Positions 25,926 through 34,438 of a stretch of 64,000 bases of DNA are shown piece by piece. Each line of letters opens with the position of its first letter. Positions within the stretch are counted from its first letter, which is position 1. The translations under genes were made by a program, and so were the position numbers. The notes under the pieces were generated by a model. It was not told the DNA's origin. It saw only the letters and a list, made by a program, of their open reading frames with translations, and made no database searches. The stretch spans positions 5,022,001-5,086,000 of the forward strand of contig NZ_CP045809.1 in assembly GCF_025273675.1 (NCBI RefSeq), read 5' to 3'. The DNA comes from Gordonia pseudamarae (GTDB taxonomy: Bacteria; Actinomycetota; Actinomycetes; Mycobacteriales; Mycobacteriaceae).

Positions 25926-26019
25926 CCCGCGCCAACGATCGGTGATCCGGGCACGCTCGACGCAGCCGGCTCAGCACGCACCCACGTGCGGCGTCGCGTC
26001 CCGACCCTCACCACGCGCA

Positions 26020-26054
26020 CAGCGGGGCGACCACAACCTGTGGTCGCCCCGCTG
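26020..26054. terminator. Strong hairpin between ferritin and DUF5926 genes
   Basis: Arms 26020-26035 and 26039-26054 form a perfect 16-base-pair stem with a 3-base loop. It lies between two converging genes and probably terminates both. Confidence 0.85.
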
Positions 26055-26098
26055 TCGTCCGTTCGTTCGCCGTCTGTGTCGTTCTCCGCCGGCCCCGG

Positions 26099-27016
26099 TC
26101 AGCGCAACGTGACCTGACGACCCCGGATACCGTCGCGTGAACGTCGCTGCGCCGGGGTCAGCTCGGCGGTCTCGGCCAGTGCCTGCACCAGATGCGCGTC
26201 GAAGGCGTTGAGGCCCTCCGTCCACTCGTCGGGGTGACGTTCGGCGTCGAGGTCGAAGACCGGCACCAGCAGTCCGTGCGTGCGGAACGAGCCGGCGAAC
26301 CGCGAGCCCTCGCCCAGAGTCAGATGCCCGGCCGCGTGCACCCGCGCCAGCGCGCTCATCAGCTCGTCCTCCGGTTCGGGTCGCACCCAACGCAGATGCG
26401 CGCGGTCACCGGCGTCGACCCACCATGGAGCGCCGATGCCACTGCTATTGGTCAGCCGCGCCGTCGGCAGGATGGTGTCGTTGGCGCGCTGGAGCATCTG
26501 CCCCACCTCCGGCGGAACCGCCGCGCCAGGGTTGAGCCACCACCCGAAATCGTTGTGCACCGTGATGTCGAGGACGGCGTCGGCCACCAGCAGCTCGGTC
26601 AGCGGTGCGGGAGACTCGACCGGCGCATAGTCGGCGCCGACCTCGGCCGTCGCCGCCCAGGTGAGCGCCGAGGCCAGCGCGATCGCCACATCGGCCGGCT
26701 CCGGATCGGTCTGGGTGGCGACGAAAGCCTGTGGCGCACCATCGGTTTCACGCACCAGACCGGGAACCGCGCCGGGCAGAACGGTGCCGAGCAGCACACT
26801 GCGGCCATCGGCCGGGGTGCTCGCGAGTTGCAGGGCCGCGGACGCCGAGGCGACGAACGCCCGCAGCGCGACCAGATCGCATTCGGCGGCCAGGCCCTCG
26901 AACGGACGGGCCGGCGGTGCCGGCTCCGCCTCCTGCCGCGCCTTGCGGGCGGCCACCCGCTCGGCCCGATTGCTCCCCGGACGTGGTCCGCTTCCGCGCT
27001 TGCTCTTCTTCGCCAT
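26099..27016 (-). CDS. DUF5926 family protein
   Basis: The 305-residue cytoplasmic protein begins with a strongly basic, disordered stretch (MAKKSKRGSGPRPGSNRAER) followed by an alpha/beta body (VALRAFVASASAALQLA, DITVHNDFGWWLNPGA, GDRAHLRWVRPEPEDE, FRTHGLLVPVFDL). This arrangement matches the actinobacterial DUF5926 family, sometimes mis-named a topoisomerase. No catalytic motif is obvious. The basic tail suggests nucleic-acid contact, which is an inference. It converges on ferritin across a strong terminator. Confidence 0.78.
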   Translation of the reverse strand: MAKKSKRGSGPRPGSNRAERVAARKARQEAEPAPPARPFEGLAAECDLVALRAFVASASAALQLASTPADGRSVLLGTVLPGAVPGLVRETDGAPQAFVATQTDPEPADVAIALASALTWAATAEVGADYAPVESPAPLTELLVADAVLDITVHNDFGWWLNPGAAVPPEVGQMLQRANDTILPTARLTNSSGIGAPWWVDAGDRAHLRWVRPEPEDELMSALARVHAAGHLTLGEGSRFAGSFRTHGLLVPVFDLDAERHPDEWTEGLNAFDAHLVQALAETAELTPAQRRSRDGIRGRQVTLR

Positions 27017-27106
27017 GGCTCTACCTTGGCAGACGGTGCGCGCGCCGAGCGTGTCCGGTCCCCGGGTCGGGGGCGGCAGTGGCGAGACGCCGCTGTCGGC
27101 CTACGG

Positions 27107-27117
27107 GGTTTCGAGGC
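27107..27117. repeat. Short dispersed motif GGTTTCGAGGC
   Basis: The 11-base string recurs at 51132-51142, where it forms one arm of an inverted repeat. Here it lies in the 160-base gap between two genes and has no inverted partner. Confidence 0.4.
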
Positions 27118-27176
27118 CCGTCGCCAACGCTCCTCACACGTCAACCAGCGGAAAGGGTGCTTGCAGCCAGGGCGCC

Positions 27177-27974
27177 CTAAACGCCGACCAGCCAGTCGCG
27201 CACCTGGGCCGGCCTGTTGGTGGCGACCCAGCGGACGCCGAGTTCGGCGCACAGCTCGACGTCGGCGAGCTCGTCGACGGTCCAGCAGTAGGTGACCCGC
27301 CCGGCAGCCGCCGCCCGGTCGACCAGTTCGGGATGCAGGCGCAGCGTGTCGATGGACGGCCCGATGCCGGTCGCGCCGACCGCGGTGGCGGCACTGCCGC
27401 GCAGGACGCGGGAGGTTTCGCCGAGCAGGATGGTCGGCAGCATCGGGGCATTGCGACGAATGCGCCACACCCCGGCCGAGGAGAACGAGATGATGACCGC
27501 GCGGCTGTGGTCCGCCGACGGCGGGGTGGCCACACCGAACTCCTGCAACGTCTCCAGGATCGTCTGCTCCACAAGGCTGCCGTAGCGGACGGGATGTTTG
27601 GTCTCGATGAACAGCCGCACCGGCCGCCGCCAGTCGAGGGTGAGCGAGAGGAGTTCGCGGAGCGTGAGCACCTGGGCCGGTTTGCCCTCGGGATGCCAAC
27701 TGCCGAAGTCGAACTCGCGCAGCTGCGCCAGTGACATCTCGCTGACGACCCCGGTGCCGTCGGAGGTGCGGTCGACGGTGCGGTCGTGGACGCAGACCAG
27801 CTGATGGTCGCTGGTCATCCGGACATCGCATTCGAGACCGTCGGCCCCCTGCGCGAGGGCGAGTTCGTAGGCCGCCAAGGTGTGTTCGGGGGCTTCGCGC
27901 GATGAACCGCGATGGGCGACCACCGCGGGCTTACCCGACCGGGAGACGCGACCGACGACACCACTGCTACTCAT
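27177..27974 (-). CDS. glpQ: Glycerophosphodiester phosphodiesterase
   Basis: GDPD enzymes hydrolyse glycerophosphodiesters to glycerol-3-phosphate and alcohols. The 265-residue protein shows the catalytic pair and metal ligands in VAHRGSSREAPEHTLAAY, GLECDVRMTSDHQLVCVHD and FIETKHP. It has no signal peptide from the ATG at 27974, so it is probably cytoplasmic. Homologue and position match glpQ1 (Rv3842c), directly downstream of bfrB in M. tuberculosis. I rejected a 28-residue upstream extension as non-conserved. Confidence 0.92.
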   Translation of the reverse strand: MSSSGVVGRVSRSGKPAVVAHRGSSREAPEHTLAAYELALAQGADGLECDVRMTSDHQLVCVHDRTVDRTSDGTGVVSEMSLAQLREFDFGSWHPEGKPAQVLTLRELLSLTLDWRRPVRLFIETKHPVRYGSLVEQTILETLQEFGVATPPSADHSRAVIISFSSAGVWRIRRNAPMLPTILLGETSRVLRGSAATAVGATGIGPSIDTLRLHPELVDRAAAAGRVTYCWTVDELADVELCAELGVRWVATNRPAQVRDWLVGV

Positions 27975-28011
27975 CGACACCCGATCGCCGTGTGACCCGA
28001 ACCCGCCGTGA

Positions 28012-29040
28012 TCATTGTTGCCCCACCTGCACCCATCGGCGATCCGGCGCGGTCTCACGCCGCTCGCCGTCGAGGGCGCCGATCAGCCGGGGCAGCGCCC
28101 ACCACACGAAACCGGCGGACAGCAACGCGCTGATGATGGTCAGCCACAGACCGTCGGCGCCGGTCTGCAGGGATTCGGACCGGCTCGCCACAAACCGGGT
28201 GCACAGCGCGGCGACGGCGGCGATGTTGACGACGACCCACGCCGCCGCGGTACGCCGGGCGACCTCCCCGGCGCGCGCCTGGTCGATGTCGTCGCGCTGG
28301 GTGATCAGTTCACGGAACAGGACGGGCGCACCGACGAGGTTGACCAGCGGGACCGCCGCATACACCGCGATCTGCCAGGGTTTGCGCGGGTCGAGCCGGT
28401 GATGCCGGCGGTAGGCGTGCGCCCGTGCGTGGCGCAGCCAGCCGACCACGGCCACCGCGGCGGCGGCGAAGAAGCCGAGCGCGATCACCCCGGCCGCCCA
28501 CACCAGGACGATCGACAGGGTGTCGAGCCAGGAGGCGATGGGCGTGCTCCGGTTGATCGCGAGCAGCACATAGCGCACCAGGTGCGCACCGGCGGTGACG
28601 GCCAGCGCGATGGCTGTGGCGCGCAGCGTCGCCACCAGTGCGCCGCCGCGGCCGCGGGCCGGATCGGAGCTGTCCTCGTTCACCGCCGGCCGGTCGTACA
28701 GACCCCAGGCCGGCAGATAGGTATACCGCGGAATCGGCCGCGCATCCGGCAGCGGCGCCGGCCGGGGCGGCGGAAATGTCTCGGGTGGGCGGCGGGCGAC
28801 CCAACGCACGTGCGGGCTGCGATACATGCGGGGCGCGTTCGACTGCCTGGACGCGGCGGGCCGGACGGCCGGGCCGGACTGGGACACAGGACCGGACTGG
28901 GACACAGGACCGGGGCGGGCGCCACCGGAAGCCTCGCCCCGGGCGTCGACGACGCGCAGCGGCCCACCGCACCGCGGGCAGACGAGGCGTCCTGGTTTAT
29001 GCGGCGCCTGGATGCGGCACCTGGGGCACAGATCGATCAT
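28012..29040 (-). CDS. DUF4328 membrane protein with N-terminal zinc ribbon
   Basis: The 342-residue protein starts with a four-cysteine ribbon (CPRC...VCPRCGGPL, residues 4-27), then a Pro/Arg-rich linker. A C-terminal DUF4328 domain follows with four to six membrane segments (ATAIALAVTAGAHLVRYVLL, LDTLSIVLVWAAGVIALGFF, PWQIAVYAAVPLVNLVGAPV). It resembles Rv3843c in position. The start ATG at 29040 overlaps the rhodanese stop by four bases (ATGA at 29037-29040). Function is unknown. Confidence 0.8.
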   Translation of the reverse strand: MIDLCPRCRIQAPHKPGRLVCPRCGGPLRVVDARGEASGGARPGPVSQSGPVSQSGPAVRPAASRQSNAPRMYRSPHVRWVARRPPETFPPPRPAPLPDARPIPRYTYLPAWGLYDRPAVNEDSSDPARGRGGALVATLRATAIALAVTAGAHLVRYVLLAINRSTPIASWLDTLSIVLVWAAGVIALGFFAAAAVAVVGWLRHARAHAYRRHHRLDPRKPWQIAVYAAVPLVNLVGAPVLFRELITQRDDIDQARAGEVARRTAAAWVVVNIAAVAALCTRFVASRSESLQTGADGLWLTIISALLSAGFVWWALPRLIGALDGERRETAPDRRWVQVGQQ

Positions 29041-29375
29041 CGGCCCGACTCGACAGGCTTCCCGTTCTGCACCCACGACAGCATGCCACCGGCGACCCCG
29101 CTGCCCTCGTAGCCGTTGCGGACCAGGTACTCCAGCACCCGCTGCGACCTGCCGCCGGAATGGCAGATGACGAACAGTTCGGCGTCGGGGTCGATCTCGT
29201 CGAGGCGGGCGGCGACCTCGGTGAGCGGGATGTGGAGCGCGCCGCACACGTGGCCTGCGTCCCACTCATCGTATTCGCGCACGTCCAGCATCAATCGATC
29301 GGACTGACCGGTGAAGTCGTCCGGCAATTGCGTGACCGCGATCTCGGGGATGTCGAACATGCTCACAAAGTCCAT
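29037..29375 (-). CDS. Single-domain rhodanese-like protein
   Basis: The protein of about 112 residues has the rhodanese fold motifs LMLDVREYDEWDAGHVCGALHIPL and the active loop CHSGGRS, whose Cys would carry a persulfide. Such proteins move sulfane sulfur or cyanide-detoxify; the partner is unknown. The start is ATG 29375, or ATG 29360 five codons later. It is translationally coupled to the DUF4328 gene. Its promoter must lie in the DnaA-box-rich island upstream. Confidence 0.88.
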   Translation of the reverse strand: MDFVSMFDIPEIAVTQLPDDFTGQSDRLMLDVREYDEWDAGHVCGALHIPLTEVAARLDEIDPDAELFVICHSGGRSQRVLEYLVRNGYEGSGVAGGMLSWVQNGKPVESGR

Positions 29376-29622
29376 GGTGTCATAGCCGTGGGTACCGGCG
29401 GGGCGGTATCTGTGCGGGCTGTGTACGCACGGTCGGCCACCCTGTGGATGGATCGGCACCGGTGCCGATCCATCCCTCCGCCATGGGCCGCGCCCCGGCT
29501 CCCGCCGACACCCGGGATTCGCTGGTCAGGCCAGGTCGACACCGCTATGCAAAGCATCATAATTTTATGCACAGACCCGGGATGCACAGCACGCGCTGTT
29601 ATGCAGAAAGCGCTTATCAACC

Positions 29623-29631
29623 TGTGGATAA
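29623..29631 (-). promoter_or_regulatory. DnaA box (perfect)
   Basis: TGTGGATAA, the reverse complement of TTATCCACA. Confidence 0.75.
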
Positions 29632-29642
29632 CGCTGTGGAAT

Positions 29643-29651
29643 TGTGGATAA
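29643..29651 (-). promoter_or_regulatory. DnaA box (perfect)
   Basis: TGTGGATAA, 20 bases after the previous box, with a partial TGTGGA at 29635 between them. Spacing is about two helical turns. Confidence 0.75.
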
Positions 29652-29761
29652 CAACTGCACAATCGTGCCAATATGTGATGCAGATCACCGATAATCGCCG
29701 ACGGGCCGTCAGAAAGTTCACGAAATTGAACGCATGGCCGATCCACAGTTGTTGACAGATC

Positions 29762-29770
29762 TGTGGATAA
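29762..29770 (-). promoter_or_regulatory. DnaA box (perfect)
   Basis: TGTGGATAA, 15 bases from the sppA stop codon. Confidence 0.75.
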
Positions 29771-29784
29771 CTTGGGGAACGGTG

Positions 29785-30630
29785 TTAGCGGAACCGTGTC
29801 GCGGGTAGCGTTTCGACCGCTTGCACGGCACCGGTGACCACACTCCGCGTCAACGACGCCACCGAGACCTGGCCGCCCGCGAGCCTGGCCAGCAGCGGTT
29901 TGGGGGCGTCGATCGGCACGATCTCGGCATCGGGATAGCGTTCGGCGATCACCGACCGCACCACCCCGATCCCGTCGACGATGCCCAATTCCACCGCCTG
30001 TGTGCCGATCCAGATATCCCCGCTGTACAGCACGTCGCCGGACCCGCGAAGCCGTGTGCCGCGGCGCTGGGATACCCACGCCTTGAACTCCTCGTGCAGC
30101 CTGCCCTGCAACCCCGACACCCATGCGATGTCCTCGTCGGACTCCGGTGAGAACATGTCCATCCGCGCCTTGTTCTTGCCCGCGGTGTACAGCCTGCGCT
30201 CGATCCCGAGCCGCGACATCAGATCCTGCAGCCCGAAGCCCGAGGACACCACGCCGATCGACCCTACGAGGGAGGTCCGGGCGGCGAAGATCTCGTCGGC
30301 GGCGCACGCGATCCAATAGCCGCCGGAAGCCGCCATGTCCTCACAGAACGCGAAGACCTTGACGCCCTTCTCCGCCGACAGCTGCCGGATGCGTTCGGCG
30401 ATGTACTCCGACTGCGCCGGCGAACCCCCGGGCGAATTGATCACCACGGCGACGGCCCTGAGGTTGTCGCTGTCGAAGGCCCGGCGCAGCACCGATTCCA
30501 TACCCTCCGCCGACACGCCCCGCTGCCCGAACTCGTCACCGATCGGCCCGTCCACCCGGACCACCGCCACGACGTCGGTCTTGCCGATCCCCAACACGGT
30601 CGCCATCCGCGACATCAGTCCGCTGCCCAT
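29785..30630 (-). CDS. sppA: Signal peptide peptidase SppA-like S49 protease
   Basis: The 281-residue short-form S49 peptidase has the clan motifs VVINSPGGSPAQSE, FCEDMAASGGYWIACAAD (nucleophile Ser region), SLVGSIGVV and TAGKNKARMDMF (catalytic Lys region), then GIVDGIG. It cleaves small peptides at the membrane, although no clear membrane segment is visible at the N-terminus. The start ATG at 30630 overlaps the end of the AlkZ-like gene. An ATG at 30615 overlaps its stop as TGATG and is equally possible. It is the third gene of an msrA-led operon. Confidence 0.88.
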   Translation of the reverse strand: MGSGLMSRMATVLGIGKTDVVAVVRVDGPIGDEFGQRGVSAEGMESVLRRAFDSDNLRAVAVVINSPGGSPAQSEYIAERIRQLSAEKGVKVFAFCEDMAASGGYWIACAADEIFAARTSLVGSIGVVSSGFGLQDLMSRLGIERRLYTAGKNKARMDMFSPESDEDIAWVSGLQGRLHEEFKAWVSQRRGTRLRGSGDVLYSGDIWIGTQAVELGIVDGIGVVRSVIAERYPDAEIVPIDAPKPLLARLAGGQVSVASLTRSVVTGAVQAVETLPATRFR

Positions 30631-31727
30631 TCGGCCGAGTCTAGGGTGTCCGCCGGCCGGCCCCGGATGAACTCCCGCAGCCGCTGCACCTCGATGTCGA
30701 GTCCGGCGCGCTGCGACCGGGTGGGCTCGCCGAACAGTTCCACCGACGGCTCCCGGCCACCGGCCGCGGTCCACGTGCCCGACAACCAGCCGTCGATGAG
30801 GATCAACCCGCGCATCTGGCCGTTCGGGGTCCCGATCGCCTTCAGCGCGTCCTCCCCGGCCACCCGCCGGCGGTCCGCCGCGGCCGCGACGACATGGTCA
30901 TAGGGCGCCAGCAACCGGACCGGGGCGGGCTCGTCGGCGGCGGCCAGGCCCAATCCGTCCAGATCGTAAAGCGTTTCGCCGTCCGGGCCGGTCAGCTTCG
31001 CCAACTCCCAGTCCGCCTCCATCTTTTCCACCAGCGGCTTGAGCCCGCTGATCCCCGACCACATCTGGATCGCCGCGACCGTCGCCGGACCGAACCCCCG
31101 CAGATACAGTCGCACCAGCTCGCAGCGCGCCTCGTCGCCGGTGAGAGCGGGAGCACCGGCACCCGCCCAGTCGTCGAACAGGCTGTAGGTGGGCGAACCG
31201 CTCCCCGCCCAGAGCCCGCGCGGGGGCACCTGCACCAGCGGCAGAGCACACCGCACCACCCTGGTGAGGATCACCGGCGCCTCCTCCGGAAACCGCTGCG
31301 CCAGGCGTTTACCCAGGTCATCGCCACGGATCGGGCCGTCGGCCAAGATCTCGCCGGCCGCCTCGACGATTGCCTGCGGGGTGGCCGCGACCAGCCGCCT
31401 GGCGTGGGTTCCGGTGAGTTCGGCGTCGAGCGCGGGCTGCACCACCGGCCTGATCCACCGCGCGTCCTCGGTGTCGAGCAGGCAGACCGTGCTGCGCAGC
31501 AACGCCATCCGCACCGTCTCGCGATCGGTCATCAGAGTGTCGAGTTCGGCCGGGACGAAGTTCTCCAGCCGGGCGTGCAGGCCGAAGAACGCGGCCCTGG
31601 GGTCCTGCGACTGCATCCCCACGACCCGGTCCAGCACCTCGACGGCGTCGTCATCGACGCGAGCCAGCAGATGCTGACGCTGCAGCAGTGTCCGATTCCA
31701 CTGCCGCAGACCGATCCGATCGCTCAC
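30615..31727 (-). CDS. Winged-helix AlkZ/YcaQ-like protein (HTH_42)
   Basis: The 370-residue protein belongs to the HTH_42 family that includes the DNA glycosylase AlkZ. The N-terminal motif [20 protein letters not shown] holds the Gln-rich active-site element. [10 protein letters not shown] and [20 protein letters not shown] follow, and the C-terminal [12 protein letters not shown] domain closes it. Repair or excision of modified bases is likely from family. The GTG at 31727 overlaps the msrA stop by four bases. I rejected a longer frame to 32444, because the extension is antisense to msrA. Confidence 0.8.
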   Translation of the reverse strand: MSDRIGLRQWNRTLLQRQHLLARVDDDAVEVLDRVVGMQSQDPRAAFFGLHARLENFVPAELDTLMTDRETVRMALLRSTVCLLDTEDARWIRPVVQPALDAELTGTHARRLVAATPQAIVEAAGEILADGPIRGDDLGKRLAQRFPEEAPVILTRVVRCALPLVQVPPRGLWAGSGSPTYSLFDDWAGAGAPALTGDEARCELVRLYLRGFGPATVAAIQMWSGISGLKPLVEKMEADWELAKLTGPDGETLYDLDGLGLAAADEPAPVRLLAPYDHVVAAAADRRRVAGEDALKAIGTPNGQMRGLILIDGWLSGTWTAAGGREPSVELFGEPTRSQRAGLDIEVQRLREFIRGRPADTLDSAEWAAD

Positions 31728-32449
31728 GCGGGATACTTCAGGCCGGTCGACGCATGACAGCGATAACCGTTCGGGTTTTTCGCCAGGTATTGCTGGTGAT
31801 AGTCCTCGGCGTAATAGAACCGGCCGTCCCGGCATTTCCCGTCGCTCCGCTCGCCCCCGGCCTCGGCGAGCGGCGCGATCTCGGTGGTGATCGGACCCAG
31901 ACCCGCGTCGGCGACAACCTGGGCGAACCGCCGGGCGCTCTGCCGCACCAGGTCCGCGTCCGCGTCCGTCACCGTGAAGACGGCCGAACGGTACTGGGTA
32001 CCGACATCGTTGCCCTGTCGCATCTCCTGGGTCGGGTCGTGCGACTCCCAGAACACCCGCAGGATCCCCTCGAGGTCGACTACACCCGGATCGAAAACCA
32101 CGAGAGTCGACTCGGTGTGCCCGGTGCGGGCCGTGCACACCTCCTCGTAACTCGGGTTGGGGGTGTAGCCACCGGCATAGCCGACGGCGGTGGTGTACAC
32201 GCCCGGCACCTGCCAGAAGATCTCCTCGACGCCCCAGAAACAGCCGCCGGCGAGTACCACCGCCTGATAACCGGGAAACCTGCCGATACCGGCCGACGAC
32301 TCCGGGTCCTCCCCGCGCAGCGGGTGACCGAGCACCACGTGGGAGGCCGGCACGGCGACCGGGGTGGTGCGGCCGGGCAGCGCCTGGGACCGGTCGATCA
32401 TCGTCCGCTTCGACGATGTGCCGGGAAATACCTGATCGAGCCACGACAT
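31724..32449 (-). CDS. msrA: Peptide methionine (S)-S-oxide reductase
   Basis: MsrA repairs oxidised methionine. The 241-residue protein has C70 in the catalytic [54 protein letters not shown] and the C-terminal [13 protein letters not shown]. The final Cys (YRCHASTG) is probably the resolving cysteine. An N-terminal extension of about 60 residues is typical of the longer MsrA type. It leads the operon with the AlkZ-like gene and sppA, a damage-repair theme. Confidence 0.94.
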   Translation of the reverse strand: MSWLDQVFPGTSSKRTMIDRSQALPGRTTPVAVPASHVVLGHPLRGEDPESSAGIGRFPGYQAVVLAGGCFWGVEEIFWQVPGVYTTAVGYAGGYTPNPSYEEVCTARTGHTESTLVVFDPGVVDLEGILRVFWESHDPTQEMRQGNDVGTQYRSAVFTVTDADADLVRQSARRFAQVVADAGLGPITTEIAPLAEAGGERSDGKCRDGRFYYAEDYHQQYLAKNPNGYRCHASTGLKYPA

Positions 32450-32671
32450 GGGGACAACTCTACGCGCGAGTCCGGAACCCGGACTTGTGTGACCATTGCC
32501 ACTCGTGTTTGAATCGCGACTGTGATTGCAGTCACGATGCGATCGCGTTGCACAGCCCCCGGTGTTCGGAAACCTATATTCGGAACCTGATCACCCCGCC
32601 GAGTACGAGCGGCGCACAAGCAAGCATGGTCGGCACGCAGGCCGACGCCAGAGATTTGGGACGGAGAGGCC

Positions 32672-32881
32672 ATGGCCACGCACGCGACGACGCGTCACCC
32701 CCAGCCACGCCGGACCCGACCCGCGCGGGCCGCGTCCGGTGTCTACGAGACCGCATCCCCGCACGCACCACGAACCGTCGACCTTCCCGTGGTGATCGAC
32801 AGCATCGGCAACCGCTGTCGCGTCACCGGCCTGACGATCATCGCGCTCCTCGCCGTCGTGGTCGCCCTTGCTCTTCTGTGA
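32672..32881 (+). CDS. Small membrane protein, hypothetical
   Basis: The ATG at 32672 has GGAGAGG six bases upstream. The 69-residue product has a basic Arg/Pro N-terminus and a C-terminal hydrophobic segment (LTIIALLAVVVALALL). It looks like a tail-anchored small protein. No family is recognised. It lies 200 bases before sodA on the same strand. Confidence 0.55.
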   Translation: MATHATTRHPQPRRTRPARAASGVYETASPHAPRTVDLPVVIDSIGNRCRVTGLTIIALLAVVVALALL

Positions 32882-33082
32882 TCCTGCTCTGCTGTGATCC
32901 AGCTCTTCGCCGATCGCCGGGCCGTATGTCATCACCCATACGAGTAGATTGGCCCTGGGAATATTGCTTACACCTCACGCACTGAGTAAGTGTGAAGTAA
33001 CCCGCAAGCACGGTTACGTGCTGGGCCACTACGCCGACCCGGCGTGGGAGCAGCTCAACAAACCCCGTCAGAGAGGACCATC

Positions 33083-33712
33083 GTGGCTGAATACACCTTG
33101 CCGGAACTGGACTATGACTACGGCGCCCTGGAGCCCCACATCTCCGGTCGTATCATGGAACTGCACCACAGCAAGCACCATGCCACCTACGTGAAGGGTG
33201 CCAACGACACCCTCGCCAAGCTCGCCGAAGCCCGCGAAGACGGCACCATCGCCGGCAAGGCCTACGGACTGTCGGCCACCCTCGCCTTCCACCTCGGCGG
33301 CCACACCAACCACTCCATCTTCTGGAAGAACCTCTCGCCCAACGGTGGCGACAAGCCCGAAGGTGAACTGGCCGCCGCCATCGACGACCAGTTCGGCAGC
33401 TTCGACAAGTTCCACGCCCACTTCACCGCCGCCGCCACCACCCTGCAGGGCTCCGGCTGGGCGATCCTCGGCTACGACACGATCGGTGGAAACCTGGTCG
33501 TCCTGCAGCTCACCGACCAGAGCGGCAACATCCCGGCCGCGATCATCCCGATCGTCATGCTCGACATGTGGGAGCACGCTTTCTACCTCGACTACCAGAA
33601 CGTCAAGCCCGACTACGTCAAGGCCTGGTGGAACATCGTCAACTGGGCGGACGCCGCCGAGCGCTTCGACCGTGCCCGCTCACAGGGCAACGGTCTGATC
33701 GTGAGTGTTTAA
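33083..33712 (+). CDS. sodA: Superoxide dismutase, Mn-type
   Basis: SodA dismutates superoxide. The 209-residue protein has the metal ligands in [25 protein letters not shown] and [14 protein letters not shown]. At the metal-selectivity position, where M. tuberculosis Fe-SOD has His (LYDHQTN), this protein reads LTDQSGN. A Gln here suits manganese, as in MnSODs. The GTG at 33083 follows GAGAGGA and the conserved N-terminus [17 protein letters not shown]. No signal peptide is visible. A strong terminator follows. Confidence 0.95.
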   Translation: MAEYTLPELDYDYGALEPHISGRIMELHHSKHHATYVKGANDTLAKLAEAREDGTIAGKAYGLSATLAFHLGGHTNHSIFWKNLSPNGGDKPEGELAAAIDDQFGSFDKFHAHFTAAATTLQGSGWAILGYDTIGGNLVVLQLTDQSGNIPAAIIPIVMLDMWEHAFYLDYQNVKPDYVKAWWNIVNWADAAERFDRARSQGNGLIVSV

Positions 33713-33805
33713 TGCGTCGGGCCTGAACTGTTGAGGCTCGCCTGGGCGACCGAACATGTGGTCGTCGTGGCAATAGCCTCGTGCTTTGCAGCCGCTTGCC
33801 TTGGG

Positions 33806-33840
33806 AACTGCCGGTCACCGTTGGGTGACCGGCAGTTTCT
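33806..33840 (+). terminator. Rho-independent terminator after sodA
   Basis: A perfect 14-base-pair stem (33806-33819 with 33824-33837) with a 4-base loop is followed by TTCTTTC. It lies 93 bases past the sodA stop. Confidence 0.85.
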
Positions 33841-33887
33841 TTCGATATAGGTCTCTGGGTGTCCTGGTTTCGGCTTAGGTTCTGGAC

Positions 33888-34247
33888 ATGACACTGTCAC
33901 TCGCCATGATCACCATCGACACCGCCGACGCCCTCCCCCTCGCCCGCTGGTGGGCCGAACAGACCGGCGGCAGCATCGTCGCCGAGAACGAGGGCTGGTT
34001 CGTCACCGTGGCCCTCGGCGACGGGCAACCGATGCTCGCCTTCCAGCAGGTGGAGGATCCGACACCGGGCAAGAACCGAATCCACCTCGATGTCACCACC
34101 GCCGACCGCGAGACCGAGGTGCGGCGGCTCATCGCCGCCGGGGCCACGCTCATCGCCGAACGGGAGATGCCCGGGTTGTCGTGGACGACGCTCGCCGACC
34201 CCAACGGCAACCAGTTCTGCGTGGCCGATGCCGCCGACCACTCGTAG
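33888..34247 (+). CDS. VOC-family (glyoxalase/dioxygenase-like) protein
   Basis: The 119-residue protein shows the vicinal-oxygen-chelate pattern: MITIDTADALPLARWWAEQTGG, NRIHLDVTTAD and WTTLADPNGNQFCVAD. Likely metal or ligand positions are the His in IHLDV and the Glu-equivalent near the end. The role is unknown; several such actinobacterial proteins confer drug binding. A TAGGTT hexamer ends six bases before the ATG with no Shine-Dalgarno, so a leaderless transcript is probable. Confidence 0.85.
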   Translation: MTLSLAMITIDTADALPLARWWAEQTGGSIVAENEGWFVTVALGDGQPMLAFQQVEDPTPGKNRIHLDVTTADRETEVRRLIAAGATLIAEREMPGLSWTTLADPNGNQFCVADAADHS

Positions 34248-34315
34248 CCGGAACGGCCCGCCGCATCGGTGCCGCAAGCGACCTATGCCAAGACGACCAC
34301 ATGTTTGGTCGCCCA

Positions 34316-34435
34316 GGCGGGTTGAGTTTGTGGGCCCGTCCCCTGTCTGGACGACCGACTGAGCCGGGCGAGGAACGAGCCCGCGTGAAGGAGGGAGGAA
34401 GACAGGGGGTCAAGGGCTCACAAACTCAACCCGCC
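34316..34435. repeat. Long inverted repeat between converging genes
   Basis: Perfect 17-base outer arms (34316-34332 and 34419-34435) are extended inward by an imperfect match of about 16 bases. About 50 bases rich in GAG/GGAGG lie between. It could be a miniature element or a large bidirectional terminator. Confidence 0.7.
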
Positions 34436-34438
34436 ACA

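Larger units (their letters stand above)
29443..29770. other. Origin-like non-coding island with DnaA boxes and iteron-like repeats
   Basis: The 409-base gene-free gap (29376-29784) is AT-rich for this window. It carries three perfect DnaA boxes (TTATCCACA, all on the minus strand), an 8/9 match TTATGCACA at 29565-29573, and 7/9 matches at 29443-29451, 29614-29622 and 29739-29747. Five direct repeats of ATGCANAN start at 29547, 29567, 29582, 29601 and 29678. No dnaA, dnaN or rep gene is adjacent. Confidence 0.65.

Noticed and set aside
29376..29784. The chromosomal replication origin
   Set aside because: dnaA, dnaN and rpmH are not adjacent and the surrounding genes correspond to a region tens of kilobases away from oriC in M. 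tuberculosis; only an origin-like site is claimed.
30615..32444. A 609-codon frame that could be read as a fusion of an unknown domain with the AlkZ-like protein
   Set aside because: The N-terminal part is antisense or out of frame to msrA and is low-complexity; the GTG at 31727 with a four-base overlap is the natural start.
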